From: Centroberyx gerrardi
Taxonomy: Eukaryota > Chordata > Actinopteri > Beryciformes > Berycidae
Assembly (NCBI RefSeq): GCF_048128805.1
Contig: NC_136017.1
Location: forward strand, 7,827,807-7,891,806
Reading direction: 5' to 3'
DNA: 64,000 nt
Below, one piece after another: positions 1 through 12,119 of this stretch (its first letter is position 1; the number at the start of each line of letters is the position of its first letter). Below the pieces are notes generated by a model. That model had not been told where the DNA came from, searched no databases, and saw only the letters and a program-made list of their open reading frames with translations. A program made the position numbers and the translations under genes.

Positions 1-379
1 ACACAGAAGTTGGAATTATGACTTACCAACTGGGAATGTCAGACTTACAACTTTGAATTGAACGCAGCATCAAGTCAATCTAAATCATTACAAAAGTACT
101 CAAGACTCTCCTGCACACATGAGACTCTTTGGCAGTTGACTGCACAGCTTGCTAATGCTTGCTGATGTTCCTGTCCAGACAAATTCACAATGAGTTCCGG
201 TCATTGATATTTTAAGTGGAAAATATACAAAACCTCTTGACTCACTTAAAATGTGTCTATTATTGATTGTGTTATGGGTCATAATAAAGTTCCAATAAAT
301 TATACAAAAGCACAAACTCTGCTGTGACTTTTCCAGCTTAATACATTTGTTGGCAAATGAGTGTATACTGAAAAAGGAT

Positions 380-380
380 G

Positions 381-421
<41 letters not shown>
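380..421. repeat. (TC)n/(TG)n compound microsatellite
   Basis: A TC run passes directly into a TG run. It is simple sequence in intergenic DNA with no gene nearby. From here to about 1,600 I recognise no gene. Confidence 0.95.
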
Positions 422-424
<3 letters not shown>

Positions 425-976
425 GGGGGGTGGGCTGTGGTGACAGAGGATTCACCATAGCCCCCATATATAATCCTCTACAGCCATATGACTAAGCCTG
501 TGTGGAGTGTATTATCCAGAAACCAGTAACAATGAACCGAGGTTTGGACTAGACAAAGACAGAACACCGAAAGATAAATCCATGCACACACTCCTGTAGT
601 GTGAACCTTATACGGTGTGTTAGTGCATGTGTGTCTTCATTGTTTGTGTGTGTGCATGCGTATAATGGCAAGTAAATGTTTTAAATGCATACTTTCGGTT
701 ACATTTTGAAGCCTTATGTTCAATGTTCATATCATGTCCCGTAAGTTTAGCCAATCATGTGGCTTCAGAAAGAGCCCAAAGCTTCAGTTCAACTTTTCTT
801 ATCTGCCTCCTCAAACTCTTGGCGTCCATTAAGGGGAGAGACACGAGTGCCTGTCCAATGCCTGTCTTCCCTCATTACAGTGAAACAGAAGAGAAACTGG
901 AGCCAAAATGGGGCTGTCCCACAGTAATGAGGACATCGCGGCTCTTTCAGGCCATCAGATGTGGAGTTAATGGGAC

Positions 977-1006
977 AGAAGAAGAAGAAGAAGAAGAAGA
1001 AGAAGA
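977..1006. repeat. (GAA)n microsatellite
   Basis: A purine-only trinucleotide tract. It creates a poly-glutamate stretch in one open frame (723-1,040), but no family is recognisable around it, so I treat it as simple repeat rather than coding sequence. Confidence 0.9.
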
Positions 1007-1599
1007 CGAACATGGTAGTCTGGTTTTGGACTCCCTGTAAACAAAGGCGTAATTGGTTTCAAATTTATTTCAAACTCTGAAACCACTTATGTTTCAAAGC
1101 TTTACACAACAAGTTCAACATTTGGGACTCTCATGATGATGGCCACGTCCCAAACATCAGAGGAGCCTGAATTCAAAGTGATAAGGGATCCGCTGTTGCC
1201 ATGGCGATGTGCAACACTGCTGATAGGCTGCTCTGATGCAGATCTTTAGCGACGCTATCAGTTCCTAGAAAACTTCTCCTGTGGCCTCGCAGCAGACTGA
1301 ATCCACCAAGAGCCAGAAGTCAAACGAAGAAGAAGATATCCTTGCAGAGGGACGGACTAGAAGAAACCTTATCGGAAATGTCATCAGTAAAGTAATTTCT
1401 TCTGCTGTGACCGGGCCGGCTGCTGACATCTAGAGCGGTTGACATGCAACCCTGCAACACGCGACTGATGTTTTTGTTGTCGCTGAATGTCTCAAGCTTT
1501 CTGTGTCGCCCTCTGAAAGGCACAGTCAGAGGTAGAGTCTTCTCTCTCGAGTGCTACAGCAGAGAGTAAACAAGTAAACATGTCGTCCCCTATGTGTGA

Positions 1600-2010
1600 T
1601 GTAGGCGCCCCTTGGGCCAATCAGTCACAAGATGCATCTTCCCTCCAAGTTTCATCTAAATCGGAGCAGTTAGGGCCTTTCAAAGTGAGAAATGTTGATC
1701 TTTAATTATAGTAAAGTGTCCCTATTACACCAGTGTAAATCAGTGTACATTTTGAAAACCAGAACAAAGAGCCAAAACGCATCATCCCGAGTTTTGTCAA
1801 AATCGGACCAGTGGTGACATACCACCTGAGGTCACATGTTTGAGTTAAACATTTTGACCTTTAATTACAGCTCCTGCATTAGGCCCATATTTTGTACGGA
1901 CAGATTTGTGTCGCAAGTTTCACGTCAATTGGTCTTTTGATGTAGGAGTTGGGGTCTTTCAGTATTTTAAATTTTGACCTTTAAGTACAGCGTCCCCGTC
2001 AGTGTACTGT
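1600..2010. repeat. Degenerate tandem repeat (120-160 bp period)
   Basis: A phrase resembling GACCTTTAATTACAGC recurs near 1,702, 1,858 and 1,979, each time after a stretch resembling AAGTTTCA...AATCGG. The spacing is roughly 156 and 121 bp. It looks like an old, diverged tandem array. No coding signal is seen. Confidence 0.5.
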
Positions 2011-2014
2011 TTTG

Positions 2015-2105
2015 TTTTGGGCCATTTTTTGCCTTTATTGGATAGGTCAAAGTAGAGAGAGACAGGAAAGACTGGGAGAGAAGGGGAGGACAAAGAGAGA
2101 AAGGA
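2015..2105. repeat. Interspersed-repeat fragment (TTTGCCTTTATTGGATAGG type)
   Basis: The sequence passes from a pyrimidine-rich TTTGCCTTTATTGG phrase into a purine-rich AGAGAGAGACAGGAAAG phrase. The same motif order appears near 30,320-30,400, where it adjoins a tRNA-like promoter box, and the first phrase reappears at the very end of the window. It is probably a truncated tRNA-derived SINE or a related element. From 2,105 to 3,780 I see no supported gene. Confidence 0.4.
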
Positions 2106-3781
2106 CTAATGAGGTTTAGATTCAGACGCTGCTTGTTGTCTCATCACTGCTCCTTGTCTTCCTCTGTCCTGATGTTCCACCCCACCCCACCCCAGGCTCG
2201 CCACATTGACCTTTTAACCCTCTTCCTGACACCCTGCTCAAGACCATTATGCATCTTTTGTGAAGCTTTGAGCTCTGATCTCCGAGGACGACCTCACCCT
2301 GACCTACAGTATCTGCTGTCTCATGCCTTGGGAAACCACTGCTACACAACACAGAGCCGGTTGTGTCAGTCTCTGTCTAATACGCGATCGTAGGGCATCC
2401 AGAGTGAGAATCATGGGACTTGGAGAACTAAGGCCGTCATCACATACAGGAGGATGCTTTTTTGCATGTGCCTGCACCTTTTTTTCCAGTTATTTTCATT
2501 GGTTTGGTCGCAGCAGGTGTGCATCTTCTCCAAATTATGCACCTGGCCTTTTGGACGCAGCGTGCTTTTCCTAGTTGACTATGCTGCAACTTTAGCTGTG
2601 CCGCACATTACATCAATGTCAGACAGATTAAAAAATTAGCACTGCCTCATACCCACAGTCTACACCGGTCCCATCGCATCAGCAGCACATCACAAGCAAA
2701 ACCTCAGTTGGTGTCCACACTGATTCTTTTAGCCGCGCTTCCAGCTTGAAATACGCAAGCAGAAATTGAAATACATCACTGATACGGGTAAGTTTGCCTC
2801 TTTTGTACATTGCTTCCTATTGGAGCCATGGAACAAGACAAACTTTCTGCAAGAGTGCTCTCACATACAGATGCATAGCCTACCATTCATAAAAGTGATA
2901 TTTCTTTTATTTAGGGAATCGCTATTTCAGTGATTTTTTTTTTATTGTTAGCTCTGTATACCAAAAATGAGATTGCAAAAGCTTCCTCTGGTTAATAGAG
3001 AAAATACACAAAAAGTCTGGTATAACAGTCTATGCAATGGGTTTTAAATAGTGCGTTCACACCGGTATGAAGCGTAAACGAGAGTTTCTGTCCCAAGAGA
3101 CAGACGACTTAAAAAACAAAGCAGCTGAATCGCTTCTAGTGTAGACTGGGCATTACAGTGTCCTGCTGAGTAATGTCAACTCTAGCTACATCCTCCGTTT
3201 CAGAACAGTATCTTCATCCTCTTCTTCAAGAGCAAGGAGAGCAACCCGCTAGCTAGCAAAGCAACGAGAATGATGTAACACTGCTTACAGCCTTTGAATT
3301 CTTGCTCTCTGTTACTTGCTGCACTTTGCGTTTGAGCAGAAGAAAAAAAAAAAAACATCTATCTGGCCGAACAGCTTGCCTGTCTCACCCTTAATGTTTC
3401 TGTCTGCTCGTCTGGCTGTTTGGCTATTGGTTTATCTTATCCATTAGTCAAATAGAGGTGTTTTATCAGTAATGCTGGAAACGGGCCATCACTTAGGCGA
3501 ACGCACACACACAAAGACACCGATACACACACACTCTCACACACACACACACAGGCACAGGAGTCTCGGGGACGGCTTTATGAGCCTCCCGCTGTCGCTT
3601 TAGTCTAATCCTTGCCATTTTAATGGGCTTCTGGCTTCCTCTAAAAGGGAAACCTTGGCAGAAAGTGAGACCGATGCACCGCACCTTGCATTGTCTTGTC
3701 TCCCATCACCTGAGAAGATTCCTCTAAATTCTGTACAGACCATGTGTGTGTAAGAATGTGTGTGTGTATGCGTTTGTGAGC

Positions 3782-3784
<3 letters not shown>

Positions 3785-3818
<34 letters not shown>
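3785..3818. repeat. (TG)n microsatellite
   Basis: Uninterrupted TG dinucleotides in a 1.1-kb stretch unusually rich in CA/TG tracts (further ones at 4,116-4,176 and 4,434-4,468). Confidence 0.95.
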
Positions 3819-4114
3819 TAGATCCGGGCCCTTAATCTGTAGTGGTGATGACCCAGTTTCGCCCCCACCCCGCCCCTCAGCCGTCGGTCACCAAGGAGAC
3901 GCCTCCCTCTCATCCCCGAACTGAACCGTGGGATGCTAACCGGCGTTAATCCACACACACACACATACACACACAATCTAAAGATATCAGACCATACCTA
4001 CAAACACTTTCAACGCTTTTAAAGTCGTGGCTTTCTAGCGATGATCTCGAAACCGACACTGACACCGACACGGGATTTGCTTATCAGCTTAAAGGAGAGG
4101 TGTGAGATGGGTTT

Positions 4115-4115
<1 letters not shown>

Positions 4116-4176
<61 letters not shown>
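4116..4176. repeat. (AC)n microsatellite
   Basis: About 30 uninterrupted AC units. The open frames through it are repeat-encoded Thr-His runs and are not genes. Confidence 0.97.
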
Positions 4177-4179
<3 letters not shown>

Positions 4180-4431
4180 CTTTCCCACCAACTAACCCTA
4201 CAGGTCAGACAGAATACAGACACATGGGCAACTTTTATGCAAACTCATGCAAACTAATTCCATCATGCTTCGACATCACCTGCGACGCCTGTTTCCTCCC
4301 AAAATTTGCATGCGATTGCAAGAGTTTCGTTTTAATGCGTAATGGATTCTGAGAACATTTCACCAGACAAGGAAGGATAGTCTCTGCCCTTTGTCGCTCG
4401 CTCTTTCATCTCCATCTCCATCCGTCTCCCT

Positions 4432-4433
<2 letters not shown>

Positions 4434-4468
<35 letters not shown>
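4434..4468. repeat. (AC)n microsatellite
   Basis: Uninterrupted AC tract, followed by shorter CA tracts near 4,635-4,655 and 4,820. Confidence 0.95.
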
Positions 4469-4470
<2 letters not shown>

Positions 4471-4861
4471 ACACACACTGAATCATTTCGCCTGACTGCA
4501 CCCCGCCCCCTCCACTGGAAGTAGGTGAAGAGATCAAATCAAAGTGTGAGTGCATCTCTGAGATCTCGCCTTATTTACCATATCTGACTCCTGTCTGTAC
4601 GGATGGCTTAACCTCGCCCTGGCCTACCTCTTTACACACACACACACACACCTCCATACACACACACACACAAACACACACCCCTCCCCTTCCACCCAAC
4701 AATTTATCCGACGAGCCACTAATCCCGCTGGCCCAGATACGGGCCGCGATCTGCCCTGCTGCTCCACATGATGTTACGTTGTCGTCGTCATCGCATCCCG
4801 ACGACTGCAACCGCACACACTCCTCACACACACACACCCTTCTACCCCCCTTCCTGGACTG

Positions 4862-4899
4862 CCTGCATCACATGACCTCAGTCGGTCATGTGATGCAGG
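4862..4899. promoter_or_regulatory. Perfect 16-bp hairpin with paired TCACATGA-type E-boxes
   Basis: CCTGCATCACATGACC at 4,862-4,877 is followed after a 6-base loop by its exact reverse complement at 4,884-4,899. Each arm carries TCACATGA, an M-box-like E-box of the kind bound by MITF/TFE bHLH-zip factors. The hairpin is directly visible; a regulatory role is inference. Confidence 0.45.
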
Positions 4900-5037
4900 A
4901 GCTGCACCTGTGACCTACTGTACTGAACCGCAGCACACCCATGCAGCAATGTGGGATGAGAGCTGTGTGTCTCATCTAGGCAGCACACCATGACTCATTG
5001 TGTGGAGAGAAAAAAAAAAAGGCAAAGCAGGGTGGGC

Positions 5038-5049
5038 TCATCATCATCT

Positions 5050-5078
<29 letters not shown>
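5038..5078. repeat. (ATC)n microsatellite
   Basis: A trinucleotide run giving poly-His, poly-Ile or poly-Asp in different frames. None of these frames belongs to a recognisable protein. Confidence 0.93.
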
Positions 5079-5080
<2 letters not shown>

Positions 5081-5599
5081 CCTCACTGCAGAGGCAGGGG
5101 AAAGGACAGGCGAGGGAGAATGGCGTTCCCCTGCCGGTTGCAGGTTTGTATGCTTGATGCCTATTTTTTGCCCGTGTGGGCTGTGTGATCAGATGCATGA
5201 CTGTTCACACGCGACGGGGATCGAGATGACGCCTTGAGCTCCGCGCATCGCCGCGTCGCCATGGCAACAGGTCTCCTCTCTCGACGGCTGATTCCGACAC
5301 ATCAGAGTCGCCGTCGGGTTTGAGCTTAAAATGCTCCGCGAGCAAGCAGGCAGGAGACAAGGGGGCTGAGCAGAGATAAAATCCATTATTTGGTTTTGTA
5401 GTGGAAAGGAGGGGGTTGGTGTGTAGAAGGAATGCGGGCATGTTGAAGGAATTAATTTTTTGTCTCTCAAAGGCCTTAATCAAGACCAGGTTACTCAATG
5501 GCATCAGCTGTTCTGATAATTCTCAGCACAGTACAAATACACAGTACTGATGTGGTAAAGAACAGGTATAGAGAAAGCACTAACATTTTACTATTCCTT

Positions 5600-6175
5600 A
5601 GTACCAGTCATAACAATAATAATAATCTTTATTTATATAACACTTTTCAAAGCACTTTACAAAGGCTAAAGAAAAACATAAAATCAACAGCAAAATCAAT
5701 AAACAAGGCAGAATCATAAATGTGAGATCAAATACAAGTAATAAAATTAGGTTTTATGAAGTGATTTTAACTGATTTAGCAGCCTGAGCTTCTCAGGCAG
5801 GTCGGAGCGCTGATGGCGAAGAACTGATCGCCTCTTTTGTTTTTAATCTACATTTTGGAACTGCCAAATAGGAAACCGAGAACTTCAGGCTGCGATCTGG
5901 TTCATATGGGGTTAAAAGGTTTGTGATGTAGCCCCATCATGCCTTAAAAGTGATCAGTAAAACCTTAAAATCAATTCTGAGGCTAAAGATGCTAAAATCG
6001 CAGTGATGTGATCTTGTCTTTTTTAGTTGCATTTCATAAAAGTCAGAGGCGAGAGAGAGAGAGACATTTGACTGAGGCAGGAATACAGAGTTATTCTAAG
6101 TAAGAAGATATAAAAGCATGGATGACGTTCTCTAGATCACTTAGGGATAAAAACATCTCTATTAACCTGACCAGC
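5600..6175 (-). mobile_element. Degenerate L2-like LINE 3' end
   Basis: On the plus strand it opens with an ATAATAAT tract and a phrase resembling CTTTATTTATATAACAC...AAAGCACTTTACAAA, the usual look of a reversed L2-type 3' tail. Further in, the minus strand encodes scraps resembling the LINE C-terminal motif around 'RAPTCLRSSG', compare the better copy at 45,634-46,053. It is heavily decayed, with no long frame. The clade assignment is from memory of the family. Confidence 0.5.
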
Positions 6176-6199
6176 GGGGACAGACATGTAGCTGTAGAT

Positions 6200-7850
6200 G
6201 AGTGAATCACCTGCTTCTGTCCGTATCTGCATCCTGATTCAGTGACTAATGGCCTGCACAAATTTAGTACAGTTTACCTCCGTCATTTATGACCTTTATA
6301 GGTAGTCGGCATTCGTCAGAATCACTGTAAACTGCAGGCCGAGCCACTGCTGGTTCCAAAATGGTCAGTTTTCATCTGTAAAAATCAACATACATACACC
6401 AGTGTTTATATAAATCCACACCCATTAGTTAATTTAACACTTTTAGATTCGTTTTTAACCCCTCGTCCCAGAGCCATCTCAGTTGTTTCCTATATCAACG
6501 CTCCTATCAACACTTTTCAACTCCAAATAACTGCCACTGAAAAATCAACACTTTTTAACCCGGGAAAATTTGCTGTAGTCCTGAGTTTGACTGTTTTCTG
6601 AGGCTTTGATCGAGGTTTTTGATCAAGAGCCCACCTCTGCCTCTTCAATGTCTAAGAAAACTGCCTGTCTACATGCTCATCTAGTGTGCTATTATCATAT
6701 ATTATGTAATAGATATATCTATTAAATATGTATTTACACATGCATGTACTGTATATTTATATTAGGGTTACACCTATATATTGTTTTGCCAATATATTGG
6801 GCCGCTTTTTTATTAAACATTGAATATCAGTCATGTTGTCCACCTACAATATGATGGAGGCTCCTCCCTGACCTCATTTTATTTATTTAACTGTTCAATA
6901 ATTCTTCATTTATAGGAAGTAAGTAATTACTCTGGGTTTCAATGGAGAGTTTTAGTGATACATGATGGTCTAAATGCCATTTCAGAGACTTTTCCACTAA
7001 CAAGAATAAAATACTTGTGGGAAACACTGAATCCTTATGCGTTTTTGGCATGAAAATGGTTTAAAGATATTGAATATCAGCACAAAATATCAGCTATCAG
7101 CAGTTTCATACATAATTCATATGTTTTAATACATAAACTGGAAATATATTGGTTAAAATGTAGTTTTATGGCTTGTGTTTAACTAACCCCAGACTGTTAT
7201 TATTCCAGTATTTTTATTAAAGTGTTGGTATACTGTTACTGTAATTAGGTCAGTGGGCCATTCCACTTTCTCCTGTTTTGCCGCTGAGAGCCGGGCGAAC
7301 CCTCCGTCTCTGATCATTTATTCTTTCACAGTAAAACACTCTCTTTTAAAATCTGCAGCCCTTGAAGTCTGTCTGCTTCATGTTACACAGACAGCATCCA
7401 TTCTGCAAATCAGCACAGCGAATCCGCAGGAGAGGATACAAGAGGATATGAGGTTTCACATGCAGGCAAGGAGGGAAGAAGAGGAGCAGCGAAGAGGGCT
7501 AAAGCAAATTCACAAGAGGGGGAGGAGAGAGAAGAGAGGAAAAGAATAATGATGAAGACAAGGAGCGGGGAGATGATGAGAGGAGCAGATGCGATGCGCA
7601 GATGAAAGATGGGATGATGATGGTGGCGATGATGAGACGAAAGGAGCACTCCGGGGGAATAAACGGGCGGCGAGGGGAGTTGAAATAAGAGGAGTTTACG
7701 ATGGCGTCCTGGAGAAAAGACCCCCCCACCCCCACCCCCCCACCCCTCGCAGTAAATCATGTCACTTGGCTACATCCTGTCTGTTCTCAACTTCTCACCG
7801 GCCTGCAGGCAATAAACAGTCCTGCTGCCTTATTGAAAACAGATGTTATG
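6200..7850. other. Intergenic stretch without recognised gene
   Basis: AT-rich DNA up to about 7,250, including a phrase (6,766-6,850) resembling the start of a hAT-type MITE. A strongly purine-biased block follows (7,430-7,700). Open frames there are low-complexity Arg/Glu or Ser/Pro translations and I do not call them genes. Confidence 0.6.
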
Positions 7851-7853
7851 AAT

Positions 7854-7854
<1 letters not shown>

Positions 7855-7891
<37 letters not shown>
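7855..7891. repeat. (GA)n microsatellite
   Basis: A GA tract about 150 bp from a second one at 8,042-8,089 on the same strand. Such polypurine mirror tracts can form triplex (H-DNA). Confidence 0.95.
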
Positions 7892-7895
<4 letters not shown>

Positions 7896-8037
7896 GAGGA
7901 GGAGGGGCAGAGAAAGAGGCAAAAGCAAAGACATGGATGGAGATAGAAATGGCAGACATACAGGAGACAAAATGGTAAGAAAAACCTCTGTGGCCTAATG
8001 AGAGAAAGCTGGATGCTACTGATTTCAGGTCAGCCTC

Positions 8038-8041
<4 letters not shown>

Positions 8042-8089
<48 letters not shown>
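8042..8089. repeat. (GA)n microsatellite
   Basis: About 24 uninterrupted GA units, the longer of the pair. Confidence 0.95.
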
Positions 8090-8091
<2 letters not shown>

Positions 8092-8463
8092 CTGCTGAGG
8101 TTCTGCCAGGACTTTCATGCACACTACAAGATTTTGGCCAGACTGAGCTGCAATTACACCGTCCCAAACAAAAAGAAAACTAAAGGTGCGACCACACTTA
8201 GATTGTTTTCTTTGGGCAGTCGTTTTAAGATCTTTCTTTCCAGAAATATTCACGTTTGAGTTTTGAGGATTGTGTGTTTGAAATACTGACTGATGAAATT
8301 TCAGATAGCAAACTCCCTAGATCTAGTTTTGGAATGAAACCCTTCAAATCTCACAACATGCACGCAGTCCCATACACAACAGCAATTGTCTTCCGTGTCT
8401 GAAGCTTGTCCCAGCCTGCATGATCCACAGTAAGGCGGCAGATCACTCCCTGTTAATCCAATC

Positions 8464-8494
8464 AGCGTCAACTCTCACATGAGGAGTTGACGCT
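8464..8494. other. Short perfect inverted repeat (hairpin)
   Basis: AGCGTCAACTC at 8,464-8,474 pairs with GAGTTGACGCT at 8,484-8,494. The loop TCACATGAG extends the palindrome. No gene is within 3 kb; it could be a MITE core or a binding site. Confidence 0.4.
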
Positions 8495-8859
8495 GGGAGG
8501 ATGAGCTGAAGTTTCCCGCTGTTCTACAAATCAGTCAGGCAATCGCTCTGCAAAACGCTTAAAGGAAAATTCCACTCAAATCGACCTCTGGGCTGCAGTC
8601 ACTCCGCAAAAGAAGACGTTTTCCTGGAATATCCCAAATGACTCACCATGAAAAATTTTTGGAACCACCATGGTGACATTATAGGACCGCATTTCCATTG
8701 ATATTTGGAGAATGAGATATAAAATTCATATAAAAAACACAATAAAAGCTTGGGAAATGGTAGCAAACTGTCCGCAGAATAACAACTTTACAGTCCGTTT
8801 TGGTTGAGTTACTCTAGGATTAGGAAAATTAGGAAAAAGTTAATTGCATAGCTGGATAT

Positions 8860-8962
8860 TGTGTGTGTGTGTGTGTGTGTGTGTGTTTGTGTGTGTGTGA
8901 GTGACAGAAGAGAAGGACTGTAAGTTTGAGTGTCGTGTCCAGTGTCATGCAACCATGTCATG

Positions 8963-8998
<36 letters not shown>
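8860..8998. repeat. (GT)n followed by (CA)n microsatellite pair
   Basis: A GT tract (8,860-8,899) and a CA tract (8,964-8,998) face each other across about 65 bp, so a single strand can fold into a long GT/CA hairpin. A further CA tract is at 9,110-9,144. Confidence 0.93.
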
Positions 8999-9012
<14 letters not shown>

Positions 9013-9108
9013 TGCACACACACAATGAATAAGCTACACATGTCCATAGGCACAGTGGGGTTGATTCATGAAGAGAAAACAGAGCCTGGTTAAGTAATCA
9101 TGCCCTCA

Positions 9109-9109
<1 letters not shown>

Positions 9110-9144
<35 letters not shown>
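9110..9144. repeat. (CA)n microsatellite
   Basis: Uninterrupted CA tract. From 9,145 to about 10,000 I recognise no gene. Confidence 0.93.
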
Positions 9145-9146
<2 letters not shown>

Positions 9147-10004
9147 GAAGGCACACATGCACTAACACACAGCTGGACACACTTTCCTTTCCCATACACA
9201 GAAACAAATGGATTATTCTGCTGCTGGCACAGTTTGGCATCAGTCAATATAAAAACACCCAACACTCCTGCACACATACACGCATATAACTACAGATATT
9301 CGTGCACGAGCGCGCGCGCACGCACATGTGGATGATTCAAATATAAAACTGAGCGATGAGGGAATGATAAATAAATTCAGAACTGAATCATAAAAAAAAT
9401 GTTTCTCCTGTTTGTCTCACGGAAGGAAAACTGCCGCTGACAAAAGGATGAGAGGAATCTAAAGAGTGAAACTGTGAAACTCAACAGGCTGCAGGAGCTG
9501 CCCGCGTGCTTTGAGCCTTTAAACTGATTAGCCGGCATGCACGTTAGAGTAAACTACCACCGAAGAAGACGCGGGTGCACTCATACATCACACTGAACGA
9601 AGCACAAACAGCTATTCCTGCAGCAAACACACGGACAGACAAATCTAAACGTGACCCAATTTCTTGCCCGGGTTTTTCCCCGCACGAAAAAAACAAAACA
9701 AAACAAAAGCAAAACAAAAGTGTGTAAAATAGTTCACCTACCCATTTTTAAGCCCCTGTGTGGAAATTGGCACTGAGACACTGTCACAACACTCCCAACT
9801 GGCCACGGGTTTCTTGAATGGAGGGGGTCCAGCGTGCAAACAACTGGACGTCCCGTTTTGGAATAGGGGGAGCAGATGGGGGGCGTGACGTCACGGCCGG
9901 GGTTAGATCCTTGGCAGACTTTATCAATCAAGTGTTTTGTGTTGTTACTGGAAGTAGAATATTTCATTGCTTTTCTAAGGCTTATTGAAAATAAGTGTAA
10001 AAAC

Positions 10005-10285
10005 ACTTCATTTCGAGACCCTGATTACCAATCCAAGGAGCAGTGTTAGTTTTTTCTTTCTTTTTTTATTTACTTTTAATATATTTTTGTTTTGTTTGTT
10101 TCTTACATTTATTTATTTATTTATTCTTTTTTTTTATCTTCTACTGTCTTTTATGCTTCTTCTCTAATTGTAATGTAATTCTTTAGATCTTAATTTAAGC
10201 AGTCATATGTTCTTTACTGTTATATTGGCATTGCCTGTAATTTGTACATTGGCATTGTTCAATAATAATAAAAACGTTGATCAAT
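10005..10285 (+). mobile_element. AT-rich tract resembling a LINE 3' end
   Basis: T-rich sequence with TTTATTTATTTATT runs ends in a TGTACATTGGCATTG...AATAATAATAAAAA phrase, the look of a fish L1-type LINE 3' terminus. No coding remnant is visible, so this is a weak call. Confidence 0.3.
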
Positions 10286-10817
10286 CAAAACACATGCACA
10301 TGCCCACACACACATACTCATGTGCACACACAGTAAGTTATGACTTGCAATTTTTAGTTTCCCTTACGAAAAAGATATATAGTAGTGCTATAATATAGTG
10401 ATACCATAGGAAATCCAAACTATCACAGAGTAAGATCAGGGTCACTGTAAACTCACTATTGAGTACCAGACACACTAAAGGTCCCTAAAGGAATATTACA
10501 ATGTTTTTTTTTGTGAGGATACTTCCTCTGCATAACAAGCCAAAGGCATCTGTCACACTGAAGCTTACAGATCCAAAACCGATATGACACATAGTGTGAC
10601 TGTGAATGAAAAGTAGAGGATACAAACTAGAGGATGGAGGATAATGTGTCCTGACCAAGACCCAATGGGGTTGAAACGCTGGAGTGAAGTTAATAAACTC
10701 AATATTGGGGAAGCATTACTCCAGTATGAGAACTCATCTCTTTTGTTTAAAGCAGAAGATAAACCCTTTCATTTCTGTGGTGGAGAAATCTTTTAGCATG
10801 CCTGCAGGGCTGGGAGG

Positions 10818-10849
<32 letters not shown>

Positions 10850-10858
10850 GTGTGTGTG
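10818..10858. repeat. (GT)n microsatellite
   Basis: A GT tract with a single GC interruption. Confidence 0.95.
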
Positions 10859-11109
10859 ACTTTGACCCAGTGCAGTGTGCCATCTTCTGCCCCTGTATGG
10901 CTGCAGTGCACTCCTTCCACAAATGTCACATGTAGATGTTGCACTCAAATATCTGGCTGTCTGTGTGCTTGTTCTTCCTTATATGGGCCTATGCATGCTT
11001 ATAATGAAGCACTATAATGTGCAACACTGGTTGGCTTGGTGTATTTACATCAAAGGAAAAAAACACTTGAACACTGTTAAGAAACAGCTATTGGCCTGTG
11101 TATAAAATG

Positions 11110-11815
11110 AGGATGATGTGGTGTCTTGCTGAAATATTTCCAGCAGCTACAATGGAGTTTGATAGCAGAAAATGTTTCAGTGATCTAAAACATCAACAGT
11201 AAAGTCAGGTTTTGGTGTCAGTCCCTCAGAACCAAAGAGCGAGGGCTTCTTTCTAGAGCCGCCATTTTGAACCGATGTTCAACAATCATACAGAGAGAAA
11301 TCCATTGTAAAAGAGGCAGAGAGACCAATTTCTCCACCCACAGGAGCAGGAGAGAGACCAGAATGCAATGCAGCATCAAGACAGGTTGTGTTTTGCAGAT
11401 ACATATTACATACAGTGTAACCCACTGCTGAATGGAACAAGTTCTGGCTTTCTCTGGGGGTTGTTGATAGGCATTCTTGGAAATGTCGGAAATCACTACC
11501 TGAAGTAGACGAGGCAGGTTAAGGGAAAGTGGGCTCACCAAAAAAGTAAATTACAATTTATTTGTTTATTTATTTTTTCAGGGACAATGCACATCAATCA
11601 ACAGTCAAACTGTAAAGGAGCCAGAGTTAGCCAGAAAGGCTAGTTTTCATCTGCTGTCCCTGGCCAGATGTTTAAAAGGCAGCCTAAAATTTCAAATAAG
11701 ATAGAATTAAAATGCATGTAAATACTTCATCACAAAATAACTGGAATGCACTGAACATTATAAATTGATATCTAACAGTGTGAGAGGATCTGAGGCTGGA
11801 TTTATCCTTTAAAGC
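11110..11815 (+). mobile_element. Unclassified interspersed repeat (copy 1) with nested second repeat
   Basis: It shares long stretches with 33,085-33,620, including GATATGTCCAGCAGCTAC-like and GAGAAATCCAT...AGAGGCAGAGAGACCAA phrases. A shorter piece matches 13,535-13,680. Within this copy, about 11,555-11,735 is extra sequence (GGGACAATGCACATCAATCA to about GTCCCTGGCCAGATG) absent from the 33-kb copy, so a second repeat has inserted into it. No coding capacity is visible. Confidence 0.55.
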
Positions 11816-12119
11816 AGAATAAGTCTGACAGCCATGTGAGACTTAATTAACTGGAGCCCTGCTTTAGTTCAAGGCCATGATATGGTCTGTAAACCAATTT
11901 TAGTGTGATATTTACTGTTAATTGGAGAATCTGGTAACTGGAAAAGTAAGTCAAATTTGTGTTGTCTCAAATAAGGCGTACGGATATGCTTAAAACGACA
12001 CCTTGTTTTTAAGAGTGCATGTTGCTCAAAAGCTGAAAAATATGAATGACTTCTATAGAGCCAGGCTCAGATTAGACCGAGAGGTAACTGAGAAAACACC
12101 ACCGATACAGCAGGTTTCA

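Noticed and set aside
723-1040. 105-residue open frame ending in a poly-glutamate run
   Set aside because: The acidic end is a GAA microsatellite, the rest matches no family I know, and no splice or promoter context supports it.
7410-8253. Several 80-135-residue frames on both strands
   Set aside because: They are translations of purine/pyrimidine-biased DNA and (GA)n tracts, with low complexity and overlapping on both strands.
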